A stretch of 64,000 nucleotides of DNA from Apostichopus japonicus. Taxonomy: Eukaryota; Echinodermata; Holothuroidea; Aspidochirotida; Stichopodidae. The DNA is taken from the NCBI RefSeq assembly GCF_037975245.1, contig NC_092561.1:19713508-19777507 (forward strand). Reading direction: 5' to 3'. A program made the position numbers and the translations under genes. Within the stretch, counting starts at the first letter, position 1; each line of letters starts with the position of its first letter. The notes beneath the pieces are model-generated. The model searched no databases. It was not told where the DNA came from and saw only the letters and a program-made list of their open reading frames with translations. Of this stretch, positions 1-20,960 are shown piece by piece.

Positions 1-677
1 TCCTATCTTTCGAATCCCATCCTGTAGAACGGTAGTAAAAAAAAATAGCAGTAGAAAAATTACTGGTAACCAGAATGGGTATGTCAATATTATGTCAAAA
101 ATAGTACGAGGCCTATATGACAATAACTGCAGCACAGATTTATTGTGTTGGGGTTTTTTTTTTGTTAGGCTTTTTGATTTAGTCTACTGTTTTGTAAGTA
201 AATGATAATCTAGCTTAAAATGTCACGTACACGAGCATAGTGTTGTATTTATTATAAATCAGAGTTCGATAACTGTCTGTGCGTTAGCAAACATATCCAA
301 GAGGAAGTAAACCAATGATTATGTGAACGTCAAAAGCGTCAATTCTTTACGCATGACTGGATTACCTTAAACGGCCGTAAACTTCAGCGAGCTAGTAACC
401 TTTCAAGTCATGGTGCTAGTTCCTTCTCATATCATAAACGCACTATGAACCACTGATCAACGCAGTGGTATTTTGTCCTTGAAATAACAGTGTGCATGAT
501 ATCAATAGGAATATGAACGGGAAGGTACACCATTAATCTAAAGCTTCAGGTAGAAGTTGTGATTTTACTGCCTGTCGTTTGTTTTACATATTGTGATCTG
601 CAGAACAACGAAGATGTTTACTTATAGACTATATGTATGATCGAGTTCATTTCTGCTGTTGTGATTGATTGCCCACG
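1..677 (+). other. 5' flank of CUB receptor gene A
   Basis: No coding exon is seen. The stretch is closely matched by 11504-12044 upstream of gene B, for example the opening tcctatctttcgaatcccat and the block before the start codon. It is therefore the left part of the tandem duplication unit and should contain the promoter and 5' UTR of gene A. I could not fix a TATA box or transcription start. Confidence 0.6.
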
Positions 678-3600
678 ATGACGAGGTTAAACAACTTTTA
701 CTTTTCGCTGGTAGCCGTTACTCTCATTGGAGGAGCGAATGTCATACTTGGACAACGAGGTAGTATAATAGCATTAACAATTACTATCTATTTAATATTT
801 GACCTTAGGTAGTAACGTAATATTCAAACGTATGCTAAGCACCTGATGTTTCCTCGTATTCATCAATGTTTTCGTTTCCTGCTTCCTCCGTAATAGTGAC
901 AGTGATTACCTTGATGGAGCCTAGCGGTGAGTTTATGTCTATCGGATACATGAATAGTCCTGCAGCTTTTACGGCATGGAATATAACCGTTGAGGAGGGT
1001 TATCACATTCATCTCGAGTTCTTAGATTTCCAGCTGCATGAAACGAGTGATTGTGCCCTTGATAATTTAACAGTGAGTGTTCATTAAATATGTTCTTTGC
1101 AACATACAACAACATATTCAGAGTGATGGCGACTCAATCTTATTAGTAAATTGTTTACTGCATCAGTTGTAGATATGATTTTTAATGATAAATGCGCAGA
1201 AAAGTTGCAGCTACATGATGCATATATTATAGCTCCCTAATTTTCTCATTCTTGTAATGTAATCAACCTAATGAAAAATGACTACTGATTGTCCTGTATG
1301 CGACTCTTTTTCAGAATACAGACAATGCATTAACGGTTTATTCATTGCAATCATATTATTCAAGGAGTAGATTTATTATTCTCAGCGTACCAACAAATGT
1401 ATTAATCAGACCATGTTATAAACTATGTGGTAAAGCTGATGGGCTTATATCGGCTACATTTAACAATGTCTTCATATACTCATAAAGCTATAACATTAAA
1501 CATAGTTATGTGGTATAAATAAAACGAGTTTTAAGGTTTATCACAAGCATGAAGCAGAGCAAAGCGCGGGTACATTGGTCCCGTTCCCATTTATACATCG
1601 TCCCCTTCTACTCCTTCAACATTATAAGCAGGCCTAATGAGAGGTATATGGGGGTGGAGTGGGCGCCGGTTGATATAGTCCCGTTCCCCAGTGTCAATTT
1701 CATGGGCCTGGGAATATGGAAGAGACATGAAAATATGGGATATATGAAGAGTGAAAAAATGGGACCCAGTGACATAATTTCTCCCACCTAGCTTACGAAG
1801 CCAAAGGTATATATTACTTCGTTATAGATGATACGAAGGGACAGTTGCTTGCACAATAATAGTCTTGATATACAGCGACAGTAATACACATAATGTGTTA
1901 AGTAAGTTTCTATGTAGGTAGTTAGGAATGACCTCTACAATTGAATTAGGTATCTAGTCATTGATGCATAGTCTCTCCTTCACACGTTCTCACCATCATA
2001 AAAGTGTGTATCAGTTACTTAGTAAAAGAAAGACAGTCGATGGTTTAGCCCATGTATAATACGAGAAAGGAACAAATATCACTATTTTACAACGATTTTG
2101 AGCAATGGATCGATTACGGAACTGGCAATGGGCCTATTGTTCGAGACTTACTAAACGGTATGTGTTAAAATAAGTATCCATTTTACTAGCTATTTAATAT
2201 TCTACATTATATAAAACTCTTCTCTTGTCAACGAAATTAATGTAAACCGTGGCATGACAATATTTACTCTTTTTTTGATTTTGTTTTGTTTTTGAAAAGC
2301 TTTACGATGGAGCAAATCAAGATGATAGCAACACGCTGATCGATTCGTGGTGCTGGAATAATTTTACCAAGCTGATGCCGAATACCTTTATCTCAACTAG
2401 CAATTCTTTTTATATAATCTTCCGCGGACACGACGGAAACACTAGAAAGGGGTTCAAAGCGACATACTTTTCTGTTGGTAAGAATTGTTGCTCAGTTATG
2501 TATACTCACCAAAGACAGCTTTTTATCGTTGAACTGAAATATGTGAAAATACCAAATGTTGCCTCCACATATTTCATGGGAATAAGCCTGTTAGTCTTGC
2601 ACATTGGATTCTGTACTCACTTCAAAACATGAAGTCAGCACTGAATGTAATATATTAAATATGTATCAACAAGCTCTATTTGTTCACGATTTCTCATCTT
2701 CCTATTTTATCTACGATTTTTCAAAAAGCATTTAATAATGAAAGATAATTTCAACCAACTTTTTGTAATAATTAGACAGTGTTAACATAGGTATTTCCTC
2801 TTTTCCTTTTCATAAGGCAACTTTATACCTTACGCCTTCTTATATGTTTGTGATACTAGACTGTAGCAAGTATGCCAAGATAGATTTCGCTAGTTTAAGA
2901 AGTCATTGGTTTAGGCTGAAATTAACAAGCCTGCCCATGTAGAGCTAAATATGGTTAACGAAGCAGTCTGTGAACATGTAAACATAATCATAGTAACAAT
3001 ATCAGTCGGTAAGTACGTAGTTTGAATCATGACTTCATTAAATCCAGTTTTAACTTGAGTAGAGCTCGTTGGGTTGGTAAAGATGAATATGTTATTGCTT
3101 AAGCCTCTGTTAAGTTGCATCATTCTGCTAAACTGTAACTATCTCAAAAGTTTACTATCCAGCAATAAATTAAGGCACCGTTTTTGTATTTGATGATTTA
3201 ACGTTTAATGACATGTTTCATCTTTCAAGCAGACAGTTCTTTACTAACCACCACTGCAAATACATCGGAAGTACCTAGTACTACAGTGGAAGCAATCAAC
3301 CCAGGAACTCACCCAGGTAATGATAATGTTATCGCATCAGCCCCATTAACACTAGGTATTGTCCTGCATTTGTTTTATTGGCTTTAAAAAACAGAAGTAT
3401 CATACTATAACTATATACATCCGTTTTTCATCGGAGATCAACAAACTCGACCCTGGGGAAATTATTTCCAACCCCCCCCGTCACTCCATTCCCCCAACTA
3501 CATATCTATAACAGAAATTCGTTGTAAGCTTATATTTGGTAAATGATATTTTTCGCTTTCATATGTTAATGATCATACTCAACAACAGGTTAGTCATTAT

Positions 3601-6488
3601 TAAATTAACTTTATTGTCATCATTTAATTATTTCTTCTTTTAATAATTTCATGTTTTGTATAAATTGTCTCATTTTTGAAGCAGACAGCTCTGTAGTAAC
3701 CACCACTGAACAAGCATCGCATGTACCTAGTACTACAGTGGGAACAGTCAACCCAGGAACTCACCCAGGTGATGATAGTGCATAGCATCAGCCCCATTAA
3801 CACTATGTAAATTAGAACGGTAGCGATCGTGACCAAAAACATGATTGTGCGTAATGGTTTAACTTAAAGTAACTTTAGTGTGTGATTCCTTGATAGTACT
3901 CAATTTTACGAAATATTTTATGACAAAATCACATAGCATAACAGCCTAATCAGGTTATATTATAATTAAAAGGAGCGAATTTAACGATTAACCGCGACGA
4001 ATTGAATATACTACTATGATATTATATTCATCTGGATGATAGTTTAATTAGTTAGCAGTCAAAACTTAAAGATATCTAATATTACCAGTGTTTCAGCTAC
4101 CTTAACCTAATATAATAATACCATTCTTATTTGTAAAATGCGACCATCTTACAATTGTTGTATGTGTTCGTCATGATATCCGGACATATTGGTGGTTACT
4201 CACTAGATATTTTATTATGTCTTGCAGCTTACAGTGTAAGACAGTTGTCCTTCATCTTTTTTATTTTGTTTTACAAATACAGGCGTCTCATTCTTCATCT
4301 ACATCCTACTTTCAGACGGAGATTAACACAGGCTAGACCCTTAAACAGCTTCCAATCCACACCACTTTAGCTACCCCATTCCAAAAGATATCTTTATAGC
4401 AGAAAACCGTTATAAATGTATGTTGCAAAATGATCAGTTTTACCTCTCAAAGTATGTTAATAATCACACTCTACCATACGACAGTTCCTAGAGTGTGTTT
4501 CACAGTAGCAGTCACACAGTCGATATTTAAAACTAGATAGTGATCTACTTGTAGTTGTGTTTGTTTCATTTGCCTACCATCAGACAATGTATACGTTTTA
4601 AAGGTGCAAATTGTGTGTCAAATTATATTCTCTATGGAATGAACAATACTGTAACCTAAAAGGGGAATAACCTGAGTTCTACGCGGAACTTCCCGATTGC
4701 TAAGCCTCATTGCTTCGAATGCCATCGCCTCTATCCACTCGGCCACATCACCGATACTGTTATACATTGGACTATAATAGCCTAGTTTATGCCCTACTGA
4801 TATGAAGCTAGAAGGAAATTGCTAGAGAATGCATTATACACGTTTCATTATTTTACCGGCATTTTGCATAATCCGGATTCCTTTTTGTTCTTCTTCTCTT
4901 TTCCTTATTTTTTTTCTCAATATTTTTGGGTCTTTTCTTTCAGTTGTAATCATCGCTGGCGGGGCTGTTGTTATTCTTGTAGTGTGCATTGTTGTCGTCT
5001 GCATAATATGCTTGTTGTAAGTAGAAAATATTGAACTGTTTTTAATACAAAATTTTTGTACGGAATTAAAATTACCCGGGGACTTGAAATTGCTAATCGG
5101 CCAATTCTTGCTAAGATATTAGTACTTTACTAAGTGCTAGAGGGTATACACGAGTCAAACCTATTATACGCTTTAAGTAATAGAAGTTTGCATAACCTTT
5201 AATCCAAAACATACACATACGGGTTATTATTTCATTATGTACAATATCTCTTTATCATGAGCGAATATTGTTTGCAGGCCTAACAATAGTCCTTTTGTTA
5301 CACCGTATTTCAAATGATGTTAGAAAGCTAGGCTTCGTATTCCCTGTTTTGTAAACATTGTGTAATTGATATCCAACAAATGGAAGTTTGGATATTGGAT
5401 TGCCTAATGAGTATCATATTATTTGTTAATTTAACCCTGACCAAGTATACCCATGTTTCATAAAATATCCTTTGTCACTGACCCCAATCAAACACATACT
5501 CAGCTATTAAAAAGTTGTTGTTAATTATGTATTGTATATTTATGTATTGAACAAAAGTACCTCTCGAAGCAAGCTATTATTCATGGCAAGTGATTTCTTG
5601 ATACCAAATATAACAGTACGTCATTGTTTAAGACCGTTATTATTTAGGGCAATGTGTTTCTTGATATATACAGTAGTACACGGTGACCCATGATATTGCG
5701 ATAGAATGATGAAACGGACGCGTCATTTAAATCACTTATAGTACAATGCACGTTTGTGCATACGTTCTAACTGTATAGTACGTATTCGTTAGCTTGTTTG
5801 GGACTGATGAGCTTACGCTGTTATGAAAGAGCTATGCTGTCCAACGTATCATTTTACCGGCACGTCCCTTCGCATTACTGAATAGCCTTACTTTCTTGCA
5901 ATTTCGTCTGCAGTCTTTTATTTTTCCTATTTTTCCAATTAAAGCTGCAACAGAAGATCGAAACGCAAGAACAAAGAGCCGGTAGACATTCCACCATATT
6001 ATATCAATAACCAAGTAACGAGTGGTAACACCCTGAACCAATCACAAGACAGCAATATCATACAACAAAGAGACGAAAGTGGAGGAAGAGTTTATAATGT
6101 TCCCTCGAATAGAAAAGGATCCGCCATAGCCTCGGATAATAATGATGATATTAGGTACAGTAGACATATCGACGTTTGTATAGATTCACCACAGAAAGAA
6201 AATGGCGGAAACGTACGAAACGGAAAACTGTTGGACAATAACATGCAGATGAGCAACCTTAAAGGATCACCATACGATAAGAAACAATCGAATTCAACGA
6301 AGAAAACTGGAAATGTAGTAGATGACATTCAAGGTTATTCTTCAGTTGATATTAAAAAAAATACCCAACGAGAGAATGTTGGAGCTCGATATATCAAGGA
6401 TGACGTCACATATTCTCTACCGGTTAAGAACAAACGTGAAAGTGAAGAAATGTTTTTTAATGTTACATATGAAAGTTACGATTCATGA
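678..6488 (+). CDS. CUB-domain single-pass receptor, copy A (7 exons)
   Basis: Exons read from splice sites and phase: 678-759, 897-1072, 2300-2477, 3233-3316, 3685-3768, 4944-5016, 5945-6488; these join in one frame to 406 aa. Residues 1-25 or so are a signal peptide (MTRLNNFYFSLVAVTLIGGA). Residues 28-145 form one CUB domain over exons 2-3, shown by C-x-L-D-x-L-x-LYDG, the TSTSNSFYIIFR strand and the GFKATY end. The usual first CUB cysteine pair is missing. Exons 4 and 5 (84 nt each, phase 1-1) encode Thr/Ser-rich stalk repeats starting DSS. Residues 202-225 are the membrane helix, followed by a basic stop-transfer FCNRRSKRKNK. The tail (226-406) has many tyrosines, including YIN, VYNVPS, GYSSV, VTYSLPV and TYESYDS. 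The type I topology and a signalling role are inferred. The ligand is unknown. No close named family is recognised. Confidence 0.78.
4686..4756 (-). repeat. tRNA-derived SINE fragment in gene A intron 5
   Basis: On the minus strand the sequence reads tgtggccgagtggatagagg then gaagcaatgaggctta, a tRNA-Ser/Leu-like box A and anticodon-arm region; box B is decayed. The same copy sits at the matching place in gene B (17530-17605), so it was present before the gene duplication. Confidence 0.6.
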
Positions 6489-7512
6489 TAGAAATTAGCC
6501 TATATTGCAGATCAGTTTTTCGATACTCATTATTAGAAATATCGTGCATATTGAACCGGAATAAAACGTGAATGTTATATATCATCCTTGTCGTTATAAA
6601 CTGTAAATATTCTAAATGCGTATACATAATGAATACATGATACGGTGCTTATGTGAATCTAAAGTATAAGTTTACTTATCAGTTTAGGGTTTTGATCTGT
6701 TTCTTTTTTAATCAGCATTTTGAGTTATTTTGTACAAATAGTACGATTAGTACTGATTAACTTGAATTCAGTAATTAAGTAACAAGAGTAGACTGATGTA
6801 GTTTTTTCTTGAATCTTATCAACTTCACTTTTATTACAATTTATCATTAAGCTATAAAGTCATGTTAATTAATCAAAGAAATGTGAGAATAACGCAACAT
6901 TATTGTCACAAAGACGCATGCAGTTAGGCTACTCTTTTGGTGAGCTAATGATTAACAAAATGTATTATATATTGTTGTAGGTCATATTATTCAGACGATT
7001 GATATACATAGTGTTAAGTAATATCTCAAAGGTACAACTCATTTCAATTATCATCATGTGGTTTAATGAAGATAATCGTCTCGTTGAGTAATCATTTGGA
7101 TTCCTCGGACAGAAATCAAGACAATTAAAAAAGACTGCAAACTCAAAATAAATGAGTGACGGCTTTAATTTCCTGTCTTGATGCTGATGATAATGTTGAG
7201 CAAACGTATGAATTAAACGTGACAGGTGGCAATGATTGTTGAACCTAACATGTAAAATATAAACTATTTAATATCACACTCTATTATCTCTTTTTTTGAA
7301 ATACACTATCGGAAACGAATGTGATTAGATTTGATTCACTCCAACAAAATTGTTTGGTTGGTTTTGGTTGCCGCGTCCAAACTATAAACTAGATTTAGAG
7401 TCCTTTTAATCTAATTGATAATAATTATTGATCTTATTCATTAACACTAAGTTTCTTATGCAGCTCTTTGACTTTGCATTCCCTCTTGCCAAGTCCATTG
7501 TAAGAAAAACTA
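6489..7512 (+). other. 3' UTR and downstream flank of gene A
   Basis: An AATAAA polyadenylation signal lies at 6560-6565, about 72 nt after the stop. The region to about 7480 is strongly matched by 19928-20960 after gene B, in stretches such as the block around 7085-7240. No other gene is seen. Confidence 0.6.
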
Positions 7513-7671
7513 AGCGGGCAGCGGGCAGCGGGCAGCGGGCAGCGGGCAGCGGGCAGAGGGCAGATCTAGGGCAGAGGGCAGCGGGCAGCGGGCAGAGGGC
7601 AGATCTAGGGCAGAGGGCAGATCTAGGGCAGAGGGCAGATCTAGTTCAGAGGGCAGAGGGCAGAGCGCAGA
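7513..7671. repeat. GGGCAGC/GGGCAGA minisatellite
   Basis: A 7-bp unit gggcagc or gggcaga is repeated about twenty times, with inserted atcta pieces that create repeated agatct sites. It lies just past the end of duplication unit A and has no counterpart after gene B. Confidence 0.9.
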
Positions 7672-8334
7672 GTCTACTTGACTTCATAAAACATAAAGGT
7701 CATATAACAGCTCTTTGGCTTGAGGTTTCATCACAGAAGTGTATGAGCGATTGTGAAAGCTTTTCTTCGTTAAATCCACCTGTTCAGAGTACATTTAGAA
7801 TTAGAAACATTGAATCTACTTCGGAAGATTGTTTTCCAAAATACATCAGCAAACATGTATTGAGACTTAAATATTTTTTGATGTTATCAAAATACTGACT
7901 GCATTTATGACCTCAGTTAAAGACAATGTGCATGAGTCAATATAGAAAGCGTATACTTTATTACCCAAAGAAATAGAAAGGGGAGAATGCTGAAACAGTG
8001 TATGGAAACGTATTGAACTGGTGAAGCACAGAAAAGGTGAGGGCGTTCTGTTTAAACGTCAAAATGTAACAATACTTGTTCGTCACCGTGTATATATTGT
8101 GTAATTTACAGGAAATTTGGCTTCGATATTCCTTACTTTTATTTAACATGTAACCCTTATTTCGATAGAAAAAGGCTATAAATGGGACTTTCATGGGGAA
8201 ATGTCATATTTTGAAATGATAAAAAAATTTCGAAAATGTGATTTCTCTATTAATCAGGGACCGACATGTGAAACATCGAATTAGGAGGTTGAAAAACTAC
8301 GAGACCTTAGCCTAGTTTGAATAGCAGGCGCGTA
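7672..8334. other. Intergenic; contains a dispersed repeat at 7785-7880
   Basis: No gene is supported. The stretch near 7795-7880 (aaacattgaatctacttc and onward) recurs at about 49835-49900 in the zinc-finger region, so it is a short dispersed repeat of unknown class. Confidence 0.5.
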
Positions 8335-8570
8335 GCCAAGGGGGTAAGGGCGATCCCCCCCCCCCCCCCACCTTGAGCATATTTTTTGAATTTTTTATGA
8401 TATCGCTAGTTATTTAAAAATAAAAAAATGCTTAGATGCAACTTACAATGACTGGGAAGTGCCATTTCCAGCGATTTGGGAGACATTTTCTTGTAGGGGG
8501 GACATGTCCCCCTCCATTTTTGAAATAGGGGAAACGATATCAAATGCCACCCCTACTTGTGCACATTTTT
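8335..8570 (+). mobile_element. hAT-like MITE, left end only
   Basis: Starts with caggcgcgtagcca followed by a long C run, then matches the element at 24128-24423 through ccatttccagcgat. After about 8490 it runs into an unrelated piece containing the palindrome ggggacatgtcccc. The matching right terminal repeat is not found, so it is truncated or composite. Confidence 0.6.
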
Positions 8571-9239
8571 AAACCACTTACCTATACTGGGTCATTATAT
8601 GTTACAACTTTTATAATCCTCCCTATGCAAAATTCTTAAAGATCGCGAGTTCAGTCAGTCGACAAGAATTTGGTGATTTCTGGACATGAATGTTGGATTT
8701 GTAGCGCATGCGCTGTCCAAAATGGCTCATTTGGCTATGCTACAAGCACGAGATACGTGTTCCATCTAACAAGCACAATATACATACATAGTGTCTGAGT
8801 GATAGGCAAACACCACGTTCGTACATATTCTGTTGCATAGCTTTATCAGTGACAGAAAATGCTAAGTTTGAAACATTTTATCTTTATTTTAAGGCATATT
8901 TGAGTAGTAGAACTTAGATGTGGTATGTGCAGTGAGCCTACTGACAAATGGGGTGCCAATATTTTGGCCTAATAAGGTTCACTTGGGATCGCCCGTCCCT
9001 GACCATCTGGATAGCTATTGATAATTAGGCCTGAATCACTGACCAGCTTCCATTGTCACGGAGGCAAACAGTGCGAACGGTTATTTTCCGAAACGTGATA
9101 CAACATCAAAGTCACGAAATACCAGGCTAGCCGACATGAAGTAAAAAGAGGGAGTGGGGTAGATGCATGGTCACAGCAAGAAAGAAAGTATAAAAGTCAA
9201 AGGTATTCCAATTCTTCATTTGCTTAATCGGGACATAGG
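8571..9239. other. Intergenic, nothing recognised
   Basis: Only short unconvincing open frames on both strands; no repeats or motifs that I can name. Confidence 0.4.
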
Positions 9240-9400
9240 GGGAAAGGGGTCCTCAAATCTCAACATGTGTAGTTTTTGTTCCACAATTTGACTTTTTATC
9301 TCAAATTTTTGACTTTTTATTCCAAAGTTTTGACATTTAAAGTCATGTTTTGACATTTTATCTCAGCATTTTGAGTTTTTACCTCACAGTTTTGACTTAA
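9240..9400. repeat. Degenerate minisatellite (ttttgactttttatctca)
   Basis: Seven or so imperfect copies of a roughly 20-bp unit resembling ttttgactttttatctca in tandem. Confidence 0.75.
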
Positions 9401-9660
9401 TAATAATAATAATAATAAATGAACATATAAAGCACTAAAATCTACGTAGTATTCAATAGCGCTGTACAACCCTAATAGAACGCCAACTTGAAAAAAGCAA
9501 GACTTGAACTGACTGAGATTGGGAGAACTCCGCACAGATATGGGCAGACCATTCCAGAGCTTGGGCCCGGCTGATGGAAAGGCACGGTCGCCATAGGTTT
9601 TCAGTTTAGTCCTGGGAACAGTGAGAGTGAGCCACTACCCCCCCCCCCATCCCCCACCCC
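9401..9660. repeat. Interspersed repeat with (ATA)n edge
   Basis: Begins with an aat trinucleotide run, then agcactaaaatc, gcgctgtacaa, ccattccagagcttggg and a G/C-rich end. This layout is that of a dispersed repeat rather than a gene. Class unknown. Confidence 0.4.
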
Positions 9661-10270
9661 ATCCCGGTGTCGGTGGCTCTGGAAATGTCATTTCGAAGTC
9701 TAGTACATATATTCCTGGTTTCATTACAATTTCTGTTTGTTCATGGATTTATTAAGTTCAATGATGTTTTGCTTTATTTCCATATCCTCGGTACTAGACC
9801 AATATATGACTTGAAAAAAACTTCTAACTAATTATATTTAAAAGTTGTGTTATATTTTCCCCTACAAGAATTCTATAAGTATTAGTAATATTACAGTCAC
9901 GAAACTTATTACGACCGCCCTCTCCGTAGTATTAAAAAAAAGTATGGCATAAAGGTAAGAACATGCTTTTCGCATCTATACACAGTACCTGGACTGTAAA
10001 AATGTGCATTAACGACGGATCCTTCATGGTGGGGGGTAAATCCATATACTGACGTCACATCTGCCTTCCCCTATATCTAGAAACGTCTTTGAATGGCTCT
10101 CATCCGCTCACGTTATTAGAACCGGTTAACCGAGAACTGTACACTGGTTGTATGGGCCGAAATGTACGAAAACCTTTTAACAAATGTCTTTCTGTAACAA
10201 ATTTTATATGGGAGCTCTAAGTCATGCATATATTATAAGCATATGTATGTACCCATGTGTGTTTGTATGC
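9661..10270. other. Intergenic, nothing recognised
   Basis: No coding potential or clear repeat was found. Confidence 0.4.
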
Positions 10271-10434
10271 TGTATGTATGTATGTATGTATGTATGTATG
10301 TATGTATGTATGTATGTATGTATGTATGTATGTATGTATGTATGTATGTATGTATGTATGTATGTATGTATGTATGTATGTATGTATGTATGTATGTATG
10401 TATGTATGTATGTATGTATGTATGTATGTATGTA

Positions 10435-10465
<31 letters not shown>

Positions 10466-10522
10466 ATGTATGTATGTATGTATGTATGTATGTATGTATG
10501 TATGTATGTATGTATGTATGTA
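10271..10522. repeat. (TATG)n microsatellite
   Basis: About 63 tetranucleotide units, interrupted once by a short (TG)n run near 10436-10448. Open frames here on both strands are artefacts of the repeat. Confidence 0.98.
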
Positions 10523-11503
10523 TATTTTTATGTATAATTTGTGCCCCACCCCGTGACCCGTGACAACGGATTGATGCCCCTGCTCTGGGTCGATAGGACT
10601 AAATCACTATAGAAGTGCAGCCTGTTGCACTGCAGTGTTCTGCTCAGTTATACAACGCTGCCCTCATTTAATGGAAGAAATAAAGAAACAAAGAGGCTAA
10701 AATTCGTGATTATTATAATTATTATTACAGTCTGGATTGAGATATGATTGAGGCAAGTAAATATATAAGAACCGAAGTGGAAGGTATCCTGCTCTGTAGA
10801 CCGATGAAATGTTGATAAAATGTACTTTAAGATGCAGGAGGCAAGATGTTTTTATTCTAGTGCAATTTCACTATAATTATGGTGCTTTACTTAATTATTT
10901 TTTATCATAGTGGTTTGATATTTTCAATATAATGAGGACAGTTGTACAGTTACACCATTGTTTTGTTTTTTAACTTTTGGAATTCAATTAGTCTGACAAC
11001 ATTAAAAATTAATCCTCATTTGCAAATTATAAACATTCACACAGTCACATCAGATCACCATCTTTTTATACAGCATTTGAACGCTGATTTGCTTGGTAGG
11101 AATTGAAGCTACCTGCTTTCAAGAAAATCTGTTGAAGTACTATCACCTTGTTGTATCTTCTTTTGAATAAATTGCAATTTAGACAAATAAAGGCACCTTG
11201 ATTGACTTAAGCAACATGCCTCTAAAGTTCGAAACATATTTCATGTTCATCTTTTAATCGTTCTTCTTGAATTGGTTGGAGTGATACTTTATACGTTTCG
11301 TTGTCCAAAATGATCATGAAGCTCTGTGATAAAATCCGTATTCTGTTTTCTCTGCTTAACGCTATCTGCAGACCCGTAGCCAAACCAGGCCAGATATGAT
11401 CTTGCCCCCACCCCGACCCACCCCTTGCAGACTGTTGTGTCTCCCTACCATCTGTGCTACCATTCCAGGACACGGCTGCCCCTCCTTTATTTGTTAGTTC
11501 CTG
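10523..11503. other. Intergenic spacer between duplication units
   Basis: No gene is supported. A C-rich piece near 11375-11490 resembles a degraded MITE end (cccgtagccaaac). Confidence 0.4.
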
Positions 11504-12044
11504 AATTCCTATCTATGGAATCCCATCCTGTAAAACGGCAGCAACAAATTGATTCAGTGCTTTGTTTTTCGGTTTAGCCGATTTTTTGTGACTCAATTGT
11601 AATCTGGCTTAAAGTATCACGTACACAAGCATAGTGTTGTATTTATTATAAATCATAACTTCTCTGTTCGTGAGCAAACGTATAAAAGAGGAAGTAAACC
11701 AATGATTCTGTGAACGACAAATGCGTCACTTCGATTCGCATGACTGAATTATTGTAAAATTAACGAGCTGGTAACCTTTCAAGTCATGGTGCTAGTTCCT
11801 TTTCATATCATAACTGCATTATTAACCACTGATCAACTCAGTTGTATTTTGTACGTGAAACAGCTGTGCATGATATCATTAGGAATATGAACGGGAAGGT
11901 ACACCATTAATCTAAAGCTTCAGGATGGGTGATTTTACTGCCAGTCGTTTGTTTTACATATTGTAGTCTGCAGAACAACGAAGATGTATCTTTGACTATA
12001 TGTATGATCGAGTTCATTACTGCTGTTGTGATTGATTGCCCAGG
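11504..12044 (+). other. 5' flank of CUB receptor gene B
   Basis: Matches 1-677 upstream of gene A nearly base for base in long stretches, including the block just before the start codon. This marks the left end of duplication unit B and should contain the promoter. Confidence 0.6.
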
Positions 12045-19927
<7,883 letters not shown>

Positions 19928-20960
19928 TCATTGAAATTAGCCTATTGCAGATCAGTTTTTCTATACACAATATTAGAAATATCGTGCAAATTGAACCGGA
20001 ATAAAACGTGAATGTTATATATATATATATCATCATTGTCGTTATAAACTGTAAATATTCTAAATGCGTATACATAATGAATACATGATACGGTGCTTAT
20101 GTGAATCTAAAGTATAAGTTTACTTATCAGTTTAGGGTTTTGATCTGTTTCTTTTTTAATCAGCATTTTGAGTTATTTTGTACAAATAGTACGATTAGAA
20201 CTGATTAACTTGAATTCAGTAATTAAGTAACAAGAGTAGACTGATATAGTTTTTCTTGAATCTTATCAACCTCACTTTTATTACAATTTATCATTAAGCT
20301 ATAAAGTCATGTTAATTAATCAAAGAAATGTGAGAATAACGCAACATTATTGTCACAAAGACGCATTGCAGTTAGGCTACTCTTTTGGTGACTAACAAAT
20401 TGACAAAAGTTTACTTTATATTGTTTTATATAAAGTCATTTTAATCAGACGTTTGATTCACATATAAGTAACACTTCAAATGTACAAATTCATTTCTATA
20501 TCATTAGCGTTTTACATATTCAGAGGATTTATTGGCACATGGTTTCATGAAGAAAACCGTCTCGTTGAGTAATCATTGGATTCCTCGGACAGAAATCAAG
20601 ACAATTAAAAGAGACTGCAAACTCAAAATTAATGAGTGACGGCTTTAATTTCCTGTCTTGATGCTGATTGTAATGTTGAGCAAACGTATGAATTAAACGT
20701 GACAGGTGGCAATGATTGTTGAACCTAATGTAAAATATAAATTACTTAATATCACACTCTATTTGCTCTTTTATATTGATATGTACTATTGGAAAAGAAT
20801 GTGAATGTGATGAAATATGATTCACTCAAACAAAGCATCAAACAGTAGGGTTGGTTTTGGATACCGCGTCCAAACTGTAAACTAGAACTAGGATCATTTT
20901 AATATTATTGAAAATTAATATTCATCTAATTCATGAATACGAAGTTTCTTATGCAACCCA
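19928..20960 (+). other. 3' UTR and downstream flank of gene B
   Basis: AATAAA at 20000-20005. The region parallels 6489-7480 after gene A, with small indels such as an (AT)n stretch near 20018. Similarity fades near 20960, marking the right end of the duplicated unit. Confidence 0.6.

Noticed and set aside
6420-6488. ITIM or ITAM inhibitory/activating motifs in the receptor tail
   Set aside because: VTYSLP lacks I/V/L at +3, and QGYSSV lacks the required residue at -2. The tail is tyrosine-rich, but no strict ITIM or paired ITAM is present.
10184-10563. Overlapping open frames rich in Tyr-Val-Cys-Met and His-Thr-Tyr-Ile
   Set aside because: They are translations of the (TATG)n microsatellite on both strands, with no flanking coding signal.
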